Assembly (NCBI GenBank): GCA_934661165.1
Contig: CAKUJB010000038.1
Location: 1 to 13,736 of the forward strand
Source of the DNA: an uncultured Microbacteriaceae bacterium
GTDB lineage: Bacteria; Actinomycetota; Actinomycetes; Actinomycetales; Microbacteriaceae
Reading direction: 5' to 3'
DNA: 13,736 bases
Part shown: in pieces, positions 1 to 6,760 of the stretch
Layout: every line of letters starts with the position of its first letter
How positions within the stretch are numbered: position 1 is the first letter of the stretch
Position numbers and translations under genes: made by a program
The notes under the pieces: generated by a model
The model's database searches: none
What the model saw: only the letters and a program-made list of their open reading frames with translations
What the model was told of the DNA's origin: nothing

Positions 1-2
1 GC

Positions 3-332
3 GGCGTGTCGGGCGGCGGCACGACCGCCGGCGGCCCCGGCACGACCGCCGGGAGCGACCAGGCCGGCGCGCCGGGGGCCACGACGGGGGCGGGCAGCGC
101 ATTCGATCGTCCCGCCGCCGCCGCCGGCACCATCGACGTCGACGGGGTCATCGGCGTCGACACGCACTTCTTCAATACCGTGCGCTGGTGGGAGGAATAC
201 GCCATCCTGATACTCATCGGCGCGGCACTCCTCGGGATGCTCGGCCGGGTGACCGCCGAGCGGTGGCTGCGCAGCCGGGAGTCGACTGAGGTGTGGCGTC
301 CACGACAAGGGCTGAGGGTGGAGCAGGGATGA
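3..332 (+). CDS. C-terminal part of a Gly/Ala/Thr-rich membrane-anchored protein (5' end outside window)
   Basis: The reading frame is open at the left edge, so the true start is probably upstream; a GTG at 6 is the first in-frame start-like codon. The visible part opens with a low-complexity Gly/Ala/Thr stretch in which a 14-bp DNA repeat (18-31 and 39-52) encodes two GTTAG units. It then has a short ordered segment and one hydrophobic helix (YAILILIGAALLGMLG, encoded about 198-246), followed by an Arg-rich tail. This is the shape of an exported protein held by a C-terminal membrane helix with a cytosolic tail. Its stop overlaps the start of the signal peptidase gene (ATGA, 329-332), so the two are translationally coupled and the peptidase may process this protein or a neighbour further left. 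I do not recognise the family. Confidence 0.6.
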   Translation, partial: GVSGGGTTAGGPGTTAGSDQAGAPGATTGAGSAFDRPAAAAGTIDVDGVIGVDTHFFNTVRWWEEYAILILIGAALLGMLGRVTAERWLRSRESTEVWRPRQGLRVEQG

Positions 333-934
333 GCGCGAGGCGCGAGGCGCGAGCGGCACGGGAGCAGACGACGACGAAGGAGAAGTCGCTCTGGCACTAT
401 CTCGCGGCCGGGATCAGCGCGGGGCTCCTGCTGCTCGTCGTGACGATCGGTGTGCTCGTCATCATCGTGCCGATGCTCACCGGCTCGACCCCACTCACGG
501 TGCTCACGAGCTCGATGCGCCCGACCTACCCCGAGGGCACGCTCGTCATCGTCAAGCCGACCGATGCGCAGGACCTGCGCATCGGCGACCCGATCACCTA
601 CCAGCAGGAGTCGGGCCGCGCGGTCTACATCACGCACCGCATTGTCTCGATCAGCCGGTCGACGGACGGCACGACGACCTTCATCACGAAGGGCGACAAC
701 AACCCGTCGCCCGACCGCGAGCCCGTCATGGACGTCCAGGTCGTCGGCAAGGTCTGGTACAGCCTCCCCTGGATCGGCTACCTCAACAACGCGGTCGGCG
801 GCGGCGATCGCTCCTGGATCGTCATCGGCCTCGCCGTCCTGCTCTTCGGCTACGCGGGCTGGCAGTTCATCGGCAGCCTGCGCGGCAAGCGGGCGAAGCA
901 GGCCGAGTCGGTGCCCGAGCCCCCGGGCCCGTAG
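329..934 (+). CDS. Signal peptidase I, SipW/ER-archaeal type
   Basis: This is a 201-aa membrane serine protease that cleaves signal peptides at the outer face of the cytoplasmic membrane. An N-terminal helix (about 22-50) is followed by the nucleophile box TSSMRPT (60-66, Ser62). The motif THRIV (102-106) supplies His103 where typical bacterial LepB has Lys, and GDNN (122-125) carries the conserved Asp. A second helix lies at about 162-182 with a basic tail. The Ser/His arrangement and C-terminal helix are those of the SipW/archaeal/ER branch. In Gram-positives these enzymes usually serve a few dedicated substrates encoded nearby, such as TasA-like proteins. I chose ATG 329, which overlaps the upstream stop and follows GAGCAGGG; a GTG at 293 would add 12 residues inside the preceding gene. 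The stop is only 18 bp from that of the convergent DUF488 gene. Confidence 0.9.
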   Translation: MSARREARAAREQTTTKEKSLWHYLAAGISAGLLLLVVTIGVLVIIVPMLTGSTPLTVLTSSMRPTYPEGTLVIVKPTDAQDLRIGDPITYQQESGRAVYITHRIVSISRSTDGTTTFITKGDNNPSPDREPVMDVQVVGKVWYSLPWIGYLNNAVGGGDRSWIVIGLAVLLFGYAGWQFIGSLRGKRAKQAESVPEPPGP

Positions 935-952
935 CTGGCGACCTGCGCCCTG

Positions 953-1486
953 TCACCCCGCCGGGTACGTGACGGCGCCGTCCTCCCCCACCCGTGCCCC
1001 GCGCGTCAGCGTCGCCGGCGCCAGTCGCCCGTCCGGCATGAGGTGCGCGACGGGGATCCCGCGCGCGAGCAGGTGATCGGCGATGATCCGCCGGTGGCAG
1101 CGCCACCACACGGCCTCCGCGCACATGATCGCGACCCGCCGCTCCGCCGCGCGGGCGATGAGGTCGTCGAGTCCCACCGCGAATTCCTCGCCGAGCGCGT
1201 GGTCGGCGTAGTGGTGGAAGCTCGCGTTGTCCCAGAAGCCGTTCACCTCGGGGGCGACCTCGCGCGAGGCCTTCCGCAGTCCGCCGAGTCGCGCGTCGCG
1301 CTCGTACGCGACCCCGGCGGCCTCGAGGCTCGGCGCGAGTCGCTCCTGGTCGAACTGCGGGTTGCGGCGCGACCCCGGCAGCGTCCGCACGTCGAGGAGC
1401 ACCTCGACCTCGGCGCCTCCCAGCAGGGCGAGGAACTCCTCGATCGGGTGGGTCGAGTGCCCGACGGTCACGATGCGCGCCGTCAT
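953..1486 (-). CDS. DUF488 family protein
   Basis: This encodes 177 aa, a normal length for a stand-alone DUF488 protein. Family hallmarks are TVGHS (7-11), DVRTLPGSRRNPQF (32-45), LGGLR (67-71) and the C-terminal signature MCAEAVWWRCHRR (121-133), where the CAE and CHR residues typical of the family are intact. The protein has no signal peptide or membrane helix, so it should be cytosolic. The biochemical role of DUF488 is unknown to me; the paired Cys/His residues suggest metal or nucleic-acid binding, but that is speculation. Its ATG overlaps the GH15 stop (TCAT at 1483-1486 on the plus strand), so it is the second gene of a coupled operon with the glycosidase. Confidence 0.88.
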   Translation of the reverse strand: MTARIVTVGHSTHPIEEFLALLGGAEVEVLLDVRTLPGSRRNPQFDQERLAPSLEAAGVAYERDARLGGLRKASREVAPEVNGFWDNASFHHYADHALGEEFAVGLDDLIARAAERRVAIMCAEAVWWRCHRRIIADHLLARGIPVAHLMPDGRLAPATLTRGARVGEDGAVTYPAG

Positions 1487-3276
1487 CGCGACTGCCGTCC
1501 GAGGCCCGCGAGGGCGTCCGCGGCCCGCACGAGCGCGAGGTGCGAGAACGCCTGCGGGAAGTTGCCGACCTGCCGGTGGCCGATCGGGTCGTACTCCTCG
1601 GACAGCAGCCCGAGGTCGTTGGCCAGGGCGCACAGCCGCGACATGAGCGCGTTCGCCTCCTCGACTCGCCCCGAGTTCGCGTACTGCTCGACGAGCCAGA
1701 ACGAGCAGGCGAGGAATGGGTGCTCGCCGCCCGGCAGTCCGTCGACGCCGCTCTCGGTCCGGTACCGCAGTACGAGCCCGTCGCGCAGCAGCGTCGACTC
1801 GATGCGCTCGACGGTCGCGAGCATCCGCGGATCGGTGGCCTCGCAGTAGCCGACCTGCGCGAGGAGCAGCAGCGAGGCGTCGACCTCGGCGGTGCCGTAG
1901 AACTGCGTGAAGTGGCCGTCGACGACGCCGTGCGCCTCGATCTCGGCGTGCAGCCGCGCCCGCAGCGCCCGCCACTCGTCGACGGGGCCCTCGAGCCCGT
2001 GGTCCTCGACCGCGTGCACGGCGCGGTCGAAGGTCGCCCACATCATCGCCCGCGAGTGCGTGAAGTGGTGGGGCTCGCCGCGGATCTCCCAGATGCCGTT
2101 GTCGGGCCGATCGATCTGCTCGGCGGCGTACTGCACGAGGTGCCGCTCGAGCGCCCAGGCGAACTCGGACTCGACGAGTCCCGCCTCGCGTGCCGCGGCG
2201 AGCGTGATGAGCACCTCCCCGACGACATCGGCCTGGTACTGCAGCGCCGCGCCGTTGCCGATCCGCACCGGTCGGGAGTCGGCGTAGCCGGCGAGGTGCG
2301 GCAACTCGGTCTCGGCGATGTTCCGCTCCCCCGCGAGTCCGTACATGATCTGCAGGTCCGCGGGGTCGCCCGCGACGGCGCGCAGCAGCCAGGTGCGCCA
2401 GTGCTCGGCGAGCCCGACGAAGCCGTGGCCGAGGAGCGCCTCGAGGGTGAGCGCCGCGTCGCGGAGCCAGACGTAGCGGTAGTCCCAGTTGCGCACCCCG
2501 CCGAAGTCCTCGGGCAGCGAGGTCGTCGCCGCCGCGGCGATGCCGCCGGTGTCGTGGTTGCTGAGCGCGCGGAGCACGAGCAGCGAGCGGACGACCTCCG
2601 CACGGTGCGGCCCGTCGTACTCGATCCGATCGGCCCAGGACTGCCACCACGAACGGGTCTGCGCGAGCGCGTGCCCGACGTCGAGTGCGTCCGGGACGGG
2701 GCGAAACGAGGGGAACCAGGTCAGCACAAGATCCCGCCGCTCACCGGCGCCCACCGTGAACGCGGCGGTGTGCCGACGCTCGTCTGCCTGCAGTCGGATC
2801 CCGCGCACGACGATCGCATCCGGTCCCGCCATCGCGAGCAGCTCCGGCGCCGCGTCGGTGCCCGTCTGGCGCACCCAGGGCAGGGCTCGCGCGTAGTCGA
2901 ATCGGATCCGGAGCTCGACCTCGAACTCGACGGTGCCGGTGATGCCGATGACGCGGCGGACGAGGTCCGTGCGGTCGATCGCGACGTGCGGGTCGGGGCC
3001 GACCGGCATGACGTCGTGGACCTCGGCGACGCCCGTCGGCGTCTCCCACCGGGTCACGAGCACGAACGTGTCGCCGTCGTAGTGCCGCGTCGCCGTCGCC
3101 TCGCCGGACGGGCGCAGCGACCACATCCCGTCCTCGGTCTCGCCGAGGAGCGCGGCGAAGACCGCCGCGGAGTCGAGACGGGGCAGGCACAGCCAGTCGA
3201 GCCGGCCCTCGCGCGAGACGAGCGCGGCCGTGCGGCAGTTGCTGAGCAGGGCGTAGTCCTCGATGGGTGTCGGCAT
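1483..3276 (-). CDS. Glycoside hydrolase family 15 protein (glucoamylase or trehalase type)
   Basis: This is a 597-aa, full-length bacterial GH15 enzyme without a signal peptide, hence cytosolic. Family members release beta-glucose with inversion from alpha-glucans, or in actinobacteria from trehalose. The N-terminal beta-sandwich starts with the typical PIEDYALLSNCRTAALV (4-20). The (alpha/alpha)6 barrel contains GGVRNWDYRYVWLRDA (259-274), the general-acid region GIWEIRGEPHHFTHS (394-408, likely Glu397), and the general-base region LLSEEYDP (557-564, Glu560 or Glu561) followed by GNFPQAFSHLAL (571-582). Both catalytic carboxylates appear present, so the enzyme should be active. Substrate choice cannot be read from sequence. 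It is divergent from a G6PD homologue 73 bp away and coupled to DUF488. Together these suggest use of stored trehalose or glycogen-derived glucan for glucose 6-phosphate and NADPH, which is inference. Confidence 0.93.
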   Translation of the reverse strand: MPTPIEDYALLSNCRTAALVSREGRLDWLCLPRLDSAAVFAALLGETEDGMWSLRPSGEATATRHYDGDTFVLVTRWETPTGVAEVHDVMPVGPDPHVAIDRTDLVRRVIGITGTVEFEVELRIRFDYARALPWVRQTGTDAAPELLAMAGPDAIVVRGIRLQADERRHTAAFTVGAGERRDLVLTWFPSFRPVPDALDVGHALAQTRSWWQSWADRIEYDGPHRAEVVRSLLVLRALSNHDTGGIAAAATTSLPEDFGGVRNWDYRYVWLRDAALTLEALLGHGFVGLAEHWRTWLLRAVAGDPADLQIMYGLAGERNIAETELPHLAGYADSRPVRIGNGAALQYQADVVGEVLITLAAAREAGLVESEFAWALERHLVQYAAEQIDRPDNGIWEIRGEPHHFTHSRAMMWATFDRAVHAVEDHGLEGPVDEWRALRARLHAEIEAHGVVDGHFTQFYGTAEVDASLLLLAQVGYCEATDPRMLATVERIESTLLRDGLVLRYRTESGVDGLPGGEHPFLACSFWLVEQYANSGRVEEANALMSRLCALANDLGLLSEEYDPIGHRQVGNFPQAFSHLALVRAADALAGLGRQSR

Positions 3277-3336
3277 TCAATCGATCCTGACACCGTCAGC
3301 GGTCGCGTGCCAGTGTCGCGGAGGAATGCGCGGGGC

Positions 3337-3342
3337 TACCGT
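3337..3342 (+). promoter_or_regulatory. Candidate -10 box (TACCGT) of the G6PD gene
   Basis: TACCGT fits the actinobacterial TAnnnT -10 pattern and ends 7 bases before the ATG at 3350, which would give a leaderless mRNA. A weak -35-like TGTCGC lies at 3314-3319 with 17-bp spacing. The 73-bp GH15/G6PD gap also holds a short palindrome CTGAC-ACC-GTCAG (3287-3299) nearer the GH15 start, a possible operator. This is pattern reading only. Confidence 0.35.
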
Positions 3343-3349
3343 GGTCGAT

Positions 3350-4705
3350 ATGGCCGCGACGACGCTGCTCATCCTCGGCGCCTCCGGGGACCTCACCTCC
3401 CGCCTGCTGCTGCCGGCGCTCGGCCAGCTCCTCCGGCTCGAACCGGACCGCGAGATCGCGCTCCTCGGCGCCGGCAGCGACCCTCTCGATGCCGAGCGAT
3501 GGCGGCGGACGGTCGCCGACGCATTCCTCGCCTCGGGCGCCGAGGGAGAGTTGAGGCGGGTAGGGGCGACGACGTATCACCAGGTCGATGCGACGGAGGC
3601 GGCCGCGCTGCTGGGCCTGCTGTCCCCCATCGACGGCGATCTGGTCATCTACTTCGCCCTCCCGCCCGCGGTCACCCGCGCGGCCGTGGAGGCGCTCGCC
3701 GCGGTGCCGCTGCCCGCGCGGACGGTGCTCGCGCTCGAGAAGCCGTTCGGTGACGACGTCGCGAGCGCGCGATCGCTCAACGAGCTCCTCCGGCGACTCG
3801 TCCCCGAGGAACGCATCTTTCGCGTCGACCACTTCCTCGGGCGCTCGACGCTCCTCAATCTGCTCGGCGTGCGGTTCGCGAACCGCGTCCTCGGTCCGGC
3901 CTGGAGCGCCGAGCACATCGAGTCCGTCGACATCCGCTTCGACGAGACGCTCGCGCTCGAGGGCCGCGCCCGCTACTACGACCACGCGGGGGCGATGATC
4001 GACATGATCCAGAGCCACCTCCTCCAGGTGCTGAGCCTCGTCGCGCTCGAGCCGCCATCCGCGCTCGACGCCGAGCAGCTGCGCGCGGCGAAGACCGCGG
4101 CCCTCCGTGCGACGCGGATCTGGGGCGACGATCCCGGGTCCGCCTCTCGGCGCGCCCGCTACGCCGCCGGGCGCATCGGCGACTGCGAGGTCGGCGCCTA
4201 CGTCGACGAGCCCGGTGTCGACGCCGCCCGCGGGACCGAGACCTACGCGGAGCTCCTGTGCGAGGTGCGGACCGAGCGCTGGGCGGGCGTGCCATTCCGA
4301 CTGCGCTCCGGGAAGGCGCTCGGCCGGAAGCGCTCCGAGGTGTCGCTCCGGATGCGGCCCGTGCGCCACCTGCCCGCGGGGTTCACCGGCGACGTCCCCG
4401 ACGGCGGGCGCCTCACCATCGCGATGGGCCCGGACGAGCTCCGACTCGAGCTCAACACGACCGGCGGCACCGACCCCTTCCAGCTCCGACGCAGCACACT
4501 GTCGAGCAGCCTCGGTGACGGGCAGCTGCTCGCCTACTCGGAGATCCTCGGCGGCATCCTCGACGGCGACATGACGCTCGCGGTGCGCGCGGAGGCCGCC
4601 GAGGAGTGCTGGCGCATCCTGCAACCGGTCCGGGACGCCTGGTCGCGCGGCGACGTGCCGCTCGAGACGTACGCCGCCGGGTCGGACGGTCCGCCGCGGT
4701 TGTGA
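3350..4705 (+). CDS. zwf: Glucose-6-phosphate dehydrogenase (Zwf) homologue, divergent
   Basis: This is a 451-aa G6PD-family protein; the family normally spans about 480-515 aa, so it is somewhat short. The N-terminal dinucleotide motif is LILGASGDLTSR (7-18). EKPFG (130-134) carries the conserved Lys, RVDHFLGR (158-165) is the substrate-site motif, QSHLLQVL (221-228) holds the catalytic His223, and FRLRSGKAL (316-324) is the late substrate loop. Classic G6PD reads RIDHYLGKE where this protein has RVDHFLGRS, so the phosphate-contacting Lys is Arg. G6PD makes 6-phosphogluconolactone and NAD(P)H for the oxidative pentose phosphate pathway; this copy may be a paralogue with altered substrate or cofactor preference. 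I chose ATG 3350 because the GASGDL motif follows it directly and a TACCGT -10 box makes it plausibly leaderless. GTG 3341, ATG 3326 and earlier in-frame starts are less likely. Confidence 0.88.
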   Translation: MAATTLLILGASGDLTSRLLLPALGQLLRLEPDREIALLGAGSDPLDAERWRRTVADAFLASGAEGELRRVGATTYHQVDATEAAALLGLLSPIDGDLVIYFALPPAVTRAAVEALAAVPLPARTVLALEKPFGDDVASARSLNELLRRLVPEERIFRVDHFLGRSTLLNLLGVRFANRVLGPAWSAEHIESVDIRFDETLALEGRARYYDHAGAMIDMIQSHLLQVLSLVALEPPSALDAEQLRAAKTAALRATRIWGDDPGSASRRARYAAGRIGDCEVGAYVDEPGVDAARGTETYAELLCEVRTERWAGVPFRLRSGKALGRKRSEVSLRMRPVRHLPAGFTGDVPDGGRLTIAMGPDELRLELNTTGGTDPFQLRRSTLSSSLGDGQLLAYSEILGGILDGDMTLAVRAEAAEECWRILQPVRDAWSRGDVPLETYAAGSDGPPRL

Positions 4706-4718
4706 TCGCGCGCGGGAG

Positions 4719-4790
4719 GCGACGTGGCGAGGGTCGCCGGGCACGGGCGAACCGCGACGTGGCGCGGGTCGCCTGGCCTGGGCGGACCGC
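4719..4790. repeat. Imperfect 35-bp tandem duplication (two units)
   Basis: Two 37-base units, 4719-4755 and 4754-4790, start with GCGACGTGGCG and end in ACCGC. By direct comparison they differ at 5 positions. They lie just after the G6PD stop and before the large hairpin. An 11-base inverted match to the unit start (GCCACGTCGCG) recurs at 5162-5172, on the other side of the small acidic ORF. Confidence 0.8.
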
Positions 4791-4803
4791 GCACACGAGC
4801 GCA

Positions 4804-4864
4804 GGATGAATGCGCGGCAGCAGGACGGATGCCGCGGATCGGTCCTGCTGCCGCGCATTCGTCC
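4804..4864. terminator. 23-bp inverted repeat, possible bidirectional terminator between convergent genes
   Basis: The arms 4804-4826 and 4842-4864 are complementary except for one T/G position that becomes a G-U wobble in RNA. The inner 19 bp (4808-4826 with 4842-4860) are perfect, and the loop is 15 nt. There is no U tract on either strand, which is common for actinobacterial terminators. The G6PD gene runs into it from the left and the acidic ORF from the right, so a shared terminator is the simplest reading. A REP-like element or structured RNA is an alternative. Confidence 0.6.
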
Positions 4865-4911
4865 GCTGTCCGCGGCTCAGCGCCGCCGACGTACAGCGCG
4901 CGGACGGGCCG

Positions 4912-4938
4912 CGCCGCGGCGTATGCCGGGCCGCGGCG
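4912..4938. repeat. Second GC-rich inverted repeat in the same intergenic region
   Basis: The 9-bp arms CGCCGCGGC (4912-4920) and GCCGCGGCG (4930-4938) are perfectly complementary around a 9-nt loop. It lies 48 bp from the larger hairpin and 14 bp beyond the stop of the acidic ORF. It may be part of the same termination region; in such GC-rich DNA a short stem can also occur by chance. Confidence 0.4.
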
Positions 4939-4951
4939 GTCACGGCGGACG

Positions 4952-5119
4952 TCACACGCCGTCGGCGGTGACGTCTCCCTCGCCGTCAGGCCCAAGGTCA
5001 GCGATGACGGGGTCGTGACCCTGCGTCTCCGGCTGCATCTCGGGCACCGGCAGGTCCTCCTCGGGGATCTCCTCGTCGACGTCGGATGCGTCGACAGGAT
5101 CGCGCGGGGTCGCGTCCAT
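4952..5119 (-). CDS. Small acidic, Pro-rich protein (55 aa)
   Basis: This short ORF reads MDATPRDPVDASDVDEEIPE at its start and is probably intrinsically disordered: 18 of 55 residues are Asp/Glu, Pro is frequent, and there is no Cys or Lys. A near-perfect Shine-Dalgarno sequence, AAGGAGGAG, ends 4 bases before the ATG, which is the main reason to call it a gene. It resembles the three short ORFs at 7749-8360 in composition, in its early PRDP motif and (for the ORF starting at 8146) in an almost identical ribosome binding site. It stands alone between the G6PD hairpin region and the protease pseudogene. Two direct repeats lie upstream. The function is unknown; small acidic proteins can be nucleic-acid mimics, chaperone-like or simply stress-induced, but nothing here decides. 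Confidence 0.65.
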   Translation of the reverse strand: MDATPRDPVDASDVDEEIPEEDLPVPEMQPETQGHDPVIADLGPDGEGDVTADGV

Positions 5120-5193
5120 GGGGCTCCTCCTTGCTCGATGGCTGGTGCGACGAGCCGCAGTGCCACGTCGCGCGCTCAGTGTCGCTCAGGGCG

Positions 5194-5229
5194 CCCGCGA
5201 GACACAGCGGATTGCGGACCCGCGAGACA
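5194..5229. repeat. 11-bp direct repeat upstream of the acidic ORF
   Basis: CCCGCGAGACA occurs at 5194-5204 and again at 5219-5229, 25 bp start to start, 75-110 bp upstream of the ORF starting at 5119. It could be a pair of regulator half-sites, but I see no clear -35/-10 pair beside it. Confidence 0.4.
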
Positions 5230-5277
5230 GCCGTTAGGGTCCCGCGGATCTGCGCGGCTTGCCTGGCGGCTGGCGGG

Positions 5278-5296
5278 GTCAGGCGTGCGGCCTGAC
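5278..5296 (-). terminator. Short hairpin after the protease pseudogene
   Basis: GTCAGGC (5278-5284) and GCCTGAC (5290-5296) form a perfect 7-bp stem with a 5-nt loop, starting 7 nt past the minus-strand stop of the HtrA-like pseudogene. There is no T run, so this is a weak terminator candidate. Confidence 0.4.
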
Positions 5297-5303
5297 GACG
5301 CGG

Positions 5304-6085
5304 TCATCCCGGTGGGTTCGGCTCGAGCACGACCGTGACGCTGTGCGTCTCGCCGCTGCGGACGAACTCGACCTCGATCTCCGTCCCGGGCGCCGCGCGG
5401 ACCGTCACCGCGGCGAGGTGCGCGGCGGTCGGCGCAGACGTCGCGCCGATGCGGGTGATGAGGTCGCCGACGCCGAGTCCCGCCTCGGCCGCGGAGCCGC
5501 CGGGCACGACCGCGGTGATGACGAGGCCCGGCGGCACGCCGAAGTGCGCGGCGGCCGGCGCCGGAAGCTCGGTCACCTCGATGCCGAACGACGGGTGGTC
5601 GACCCGGCCGTGCTCGATGAGCTCGGCCGCGATCGCGCGGAGTCCCCGTAGCGGAGGGTGGGGAGGCTGCCGTCGCGCTCGACCTGCAGCACGGCGAGGT
5701 CGGTCTGCGGGTCGCGCCCGACGAGCGCCGCCTCGAGCCGCTCGCCGTCGACGAGCGTCACCGCCAGATCGCCCGCCACCCCGCCATTCGCGATAGCAGG
5801 GGCGATGACGTGATCGTTGGTGACGATGAGCCCGTCGGCGTCGATGAGGACGCCGGAGCCGTTGCCGCTGCCGCGCGGGCCGGTCGCCCACACCGTGACG
5901 ACGGAGGGCAGCGCCGCCGCCGCGACCGATACCGCGTCGCACGCGCCCGGGCTGCGCGCCGAGCCCGCGATCGCCCCGCCGATCAGACCGCCCCCGACGC
6001 CGAGCACGAGCGCGCCGACCGCCGCGCCGGACACGACGGCGGCCGGTCACCGCCACCAGCGGCCAGGCATCTCGCTCCCGGTCAT
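5304..6085 (-). pseudogene. Decayed HtrA-like trypsin/PDZ serine protease
   Basis: The locus encodes the pieces of a membrane-anchored HtrA/DegP-like protease that acts outside the cytoplasmic membrane. Starting from ATG 6085 the frame reads MTGSEMPGRWWR and then meets TGA at 6049-6047. It continues in the same frame with a membrane helix (GALVLGVGGGLIGGAIAG) and a trypsin fold with SGVLIDADGLIVTNDHVI (catalytic His) and DPQTDLAVLQVE (catalytic Asp), up to LPTLRYGDS. At about 5640 the sequence jumps, with a frame change, to AIAAELIEHGRVDHPSFGIE and an intact PDZ domain ending in EPNPPG at 5304. The roughly 90-100 residues that normally lie between, including the GNSGG serine box, are absent. 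A 153-aa ORF from GTG 6034 could still be translated but would have no active serine. Two independent lesions make a real pseudogene likely; an assembly fault at the deletion is the alternative. Confidence 0.85.
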
Positions 6086-6256
6086 CGTGCGAACCACCCT
6101 GGCGGATGTGGGCTGGGGTGCGCAAGATGACGGCGCGCGGCCGGCGCCCCTCGGCGGAGTGGCGGTGCGGACCCTGTCAAGCCCCTGCACGGCGGCGGCG
6201 CCGCGTCATAGCGTCGAGCAGTCGGCATCGGACCGGACCTTCGGAAGGCGGACGGC

Positions 6257-6760
6257 ATGGCGGTATCCCCGGACCGTGTCGCTGTCGTCGGCGCCGTGGT
6301 GGTCGGCATCGCGCTCGCGCTCGCCGGGTGCGGCCTCCAGATCCCGGCCGACCCCGGAGGAACGCTCGATCGGGTCACCGACGGGGTGCTGCGGGTCGGC
6401 GTCACGGACAACGCGCCATGGGTGACGAATGCGATGGACCGGCCCGACGGCGCGGCCCCCGGCGGGACCGAGCCCGCCCTCGTCGTCGCATTCGCCGACG
6501 AGATGCGCGCGGAGATCGAATGGCGGCCCGGCAGCGAAGCCGTGCTCGCCGAGGCGCTGCACCGCGGGGAGATCGACCTGATGATCGGCGGGTTCCTCGC
6601 GGACACGCCGTGGTCGGATCGTGGCGCACTGACCCGGCCCTACACGACGACGCGAACCGACGGCGGCGAGCAGCAGCACGTCATGCTCGTCCGAATGGGC
6701 GAGAACCGCTTCCTCATGGCGCTCGACGCATTCCTGCACGAACGGGCGGGGCCGCCATGA
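6257..6760 (+). CDS. Short solute-binding-type (family 3-like) lipoprotein
   Basis: This is a 167-aa lipoprotein. A signal peptide ends in the lipobox LAGC (22-25), so Cys25 should be lipidated and the protein held on the outer face of the membrane. The mature part matches the first lobe of ABC-type amino-acid binding proteins: LRVGVTDNAPWV (45-56), an EAVLAEALHRGEIDLMIGGF stretch (94-113), and TRPYTTTR (126-133). Family members are usually about 250 aa, so this is a minimal version that may lack much of lobe 2. There is no ABC permease or ATPase nearby. Its stop overlaps the start of a cation diffusion facilitator (ATGA, 6757-6760). GGAAGG at 6243-6248, 8 nt before the ATG, supports the start. 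It may sense or capture a ligand for the transporter, which is inference. Confidence 0.8.
   Translation: MAVSPDRVAVVGAVVVGIALALAGCGLQIPADPGGTLDRVTDGVLRVGVTDNAPWVTNAMDRPDGAAPGGTEPALVVAFADEMRAEIEWRPGSEAVLAEALHRGEIDLMIGGFLADTPWSDRGALTRPYTTTRTDGGEQQHVMLVRMGENRFLMALDAFLHERAGPP

Noticed and set aside
293..328. Earlier GTG start for the signal peptidase
   Set aside because: It overlaps the upstream gene by 40 bases, while ATG 329 has the standard ATGA overlap and a purine-rich site before it.
953..2650. Long open minus-strand frame running through DUF488 into the GH15 gene
   Set aside because: Only its last 177 codons, from ATG 1486, match a real family; the Arg/Ala-rich remainder is an alternate frame of GH15.
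1540..3753. 737-codon open frame on the plus strand
   Set aside because: Antisense to the well-supported GH15 gene and low-complexity Arg/Val/Asp-rich; typical of high-GC shadow frames.
4534..5166. Minus-strand open frame across the intergenic repeats
   Set aside because: It covers the hairpin and tandem repeat, is Arg/Ala/Pro-rich, and runs antisense to the end of G6PD; the 55-aa acidic frame has the good ribosome site instead.
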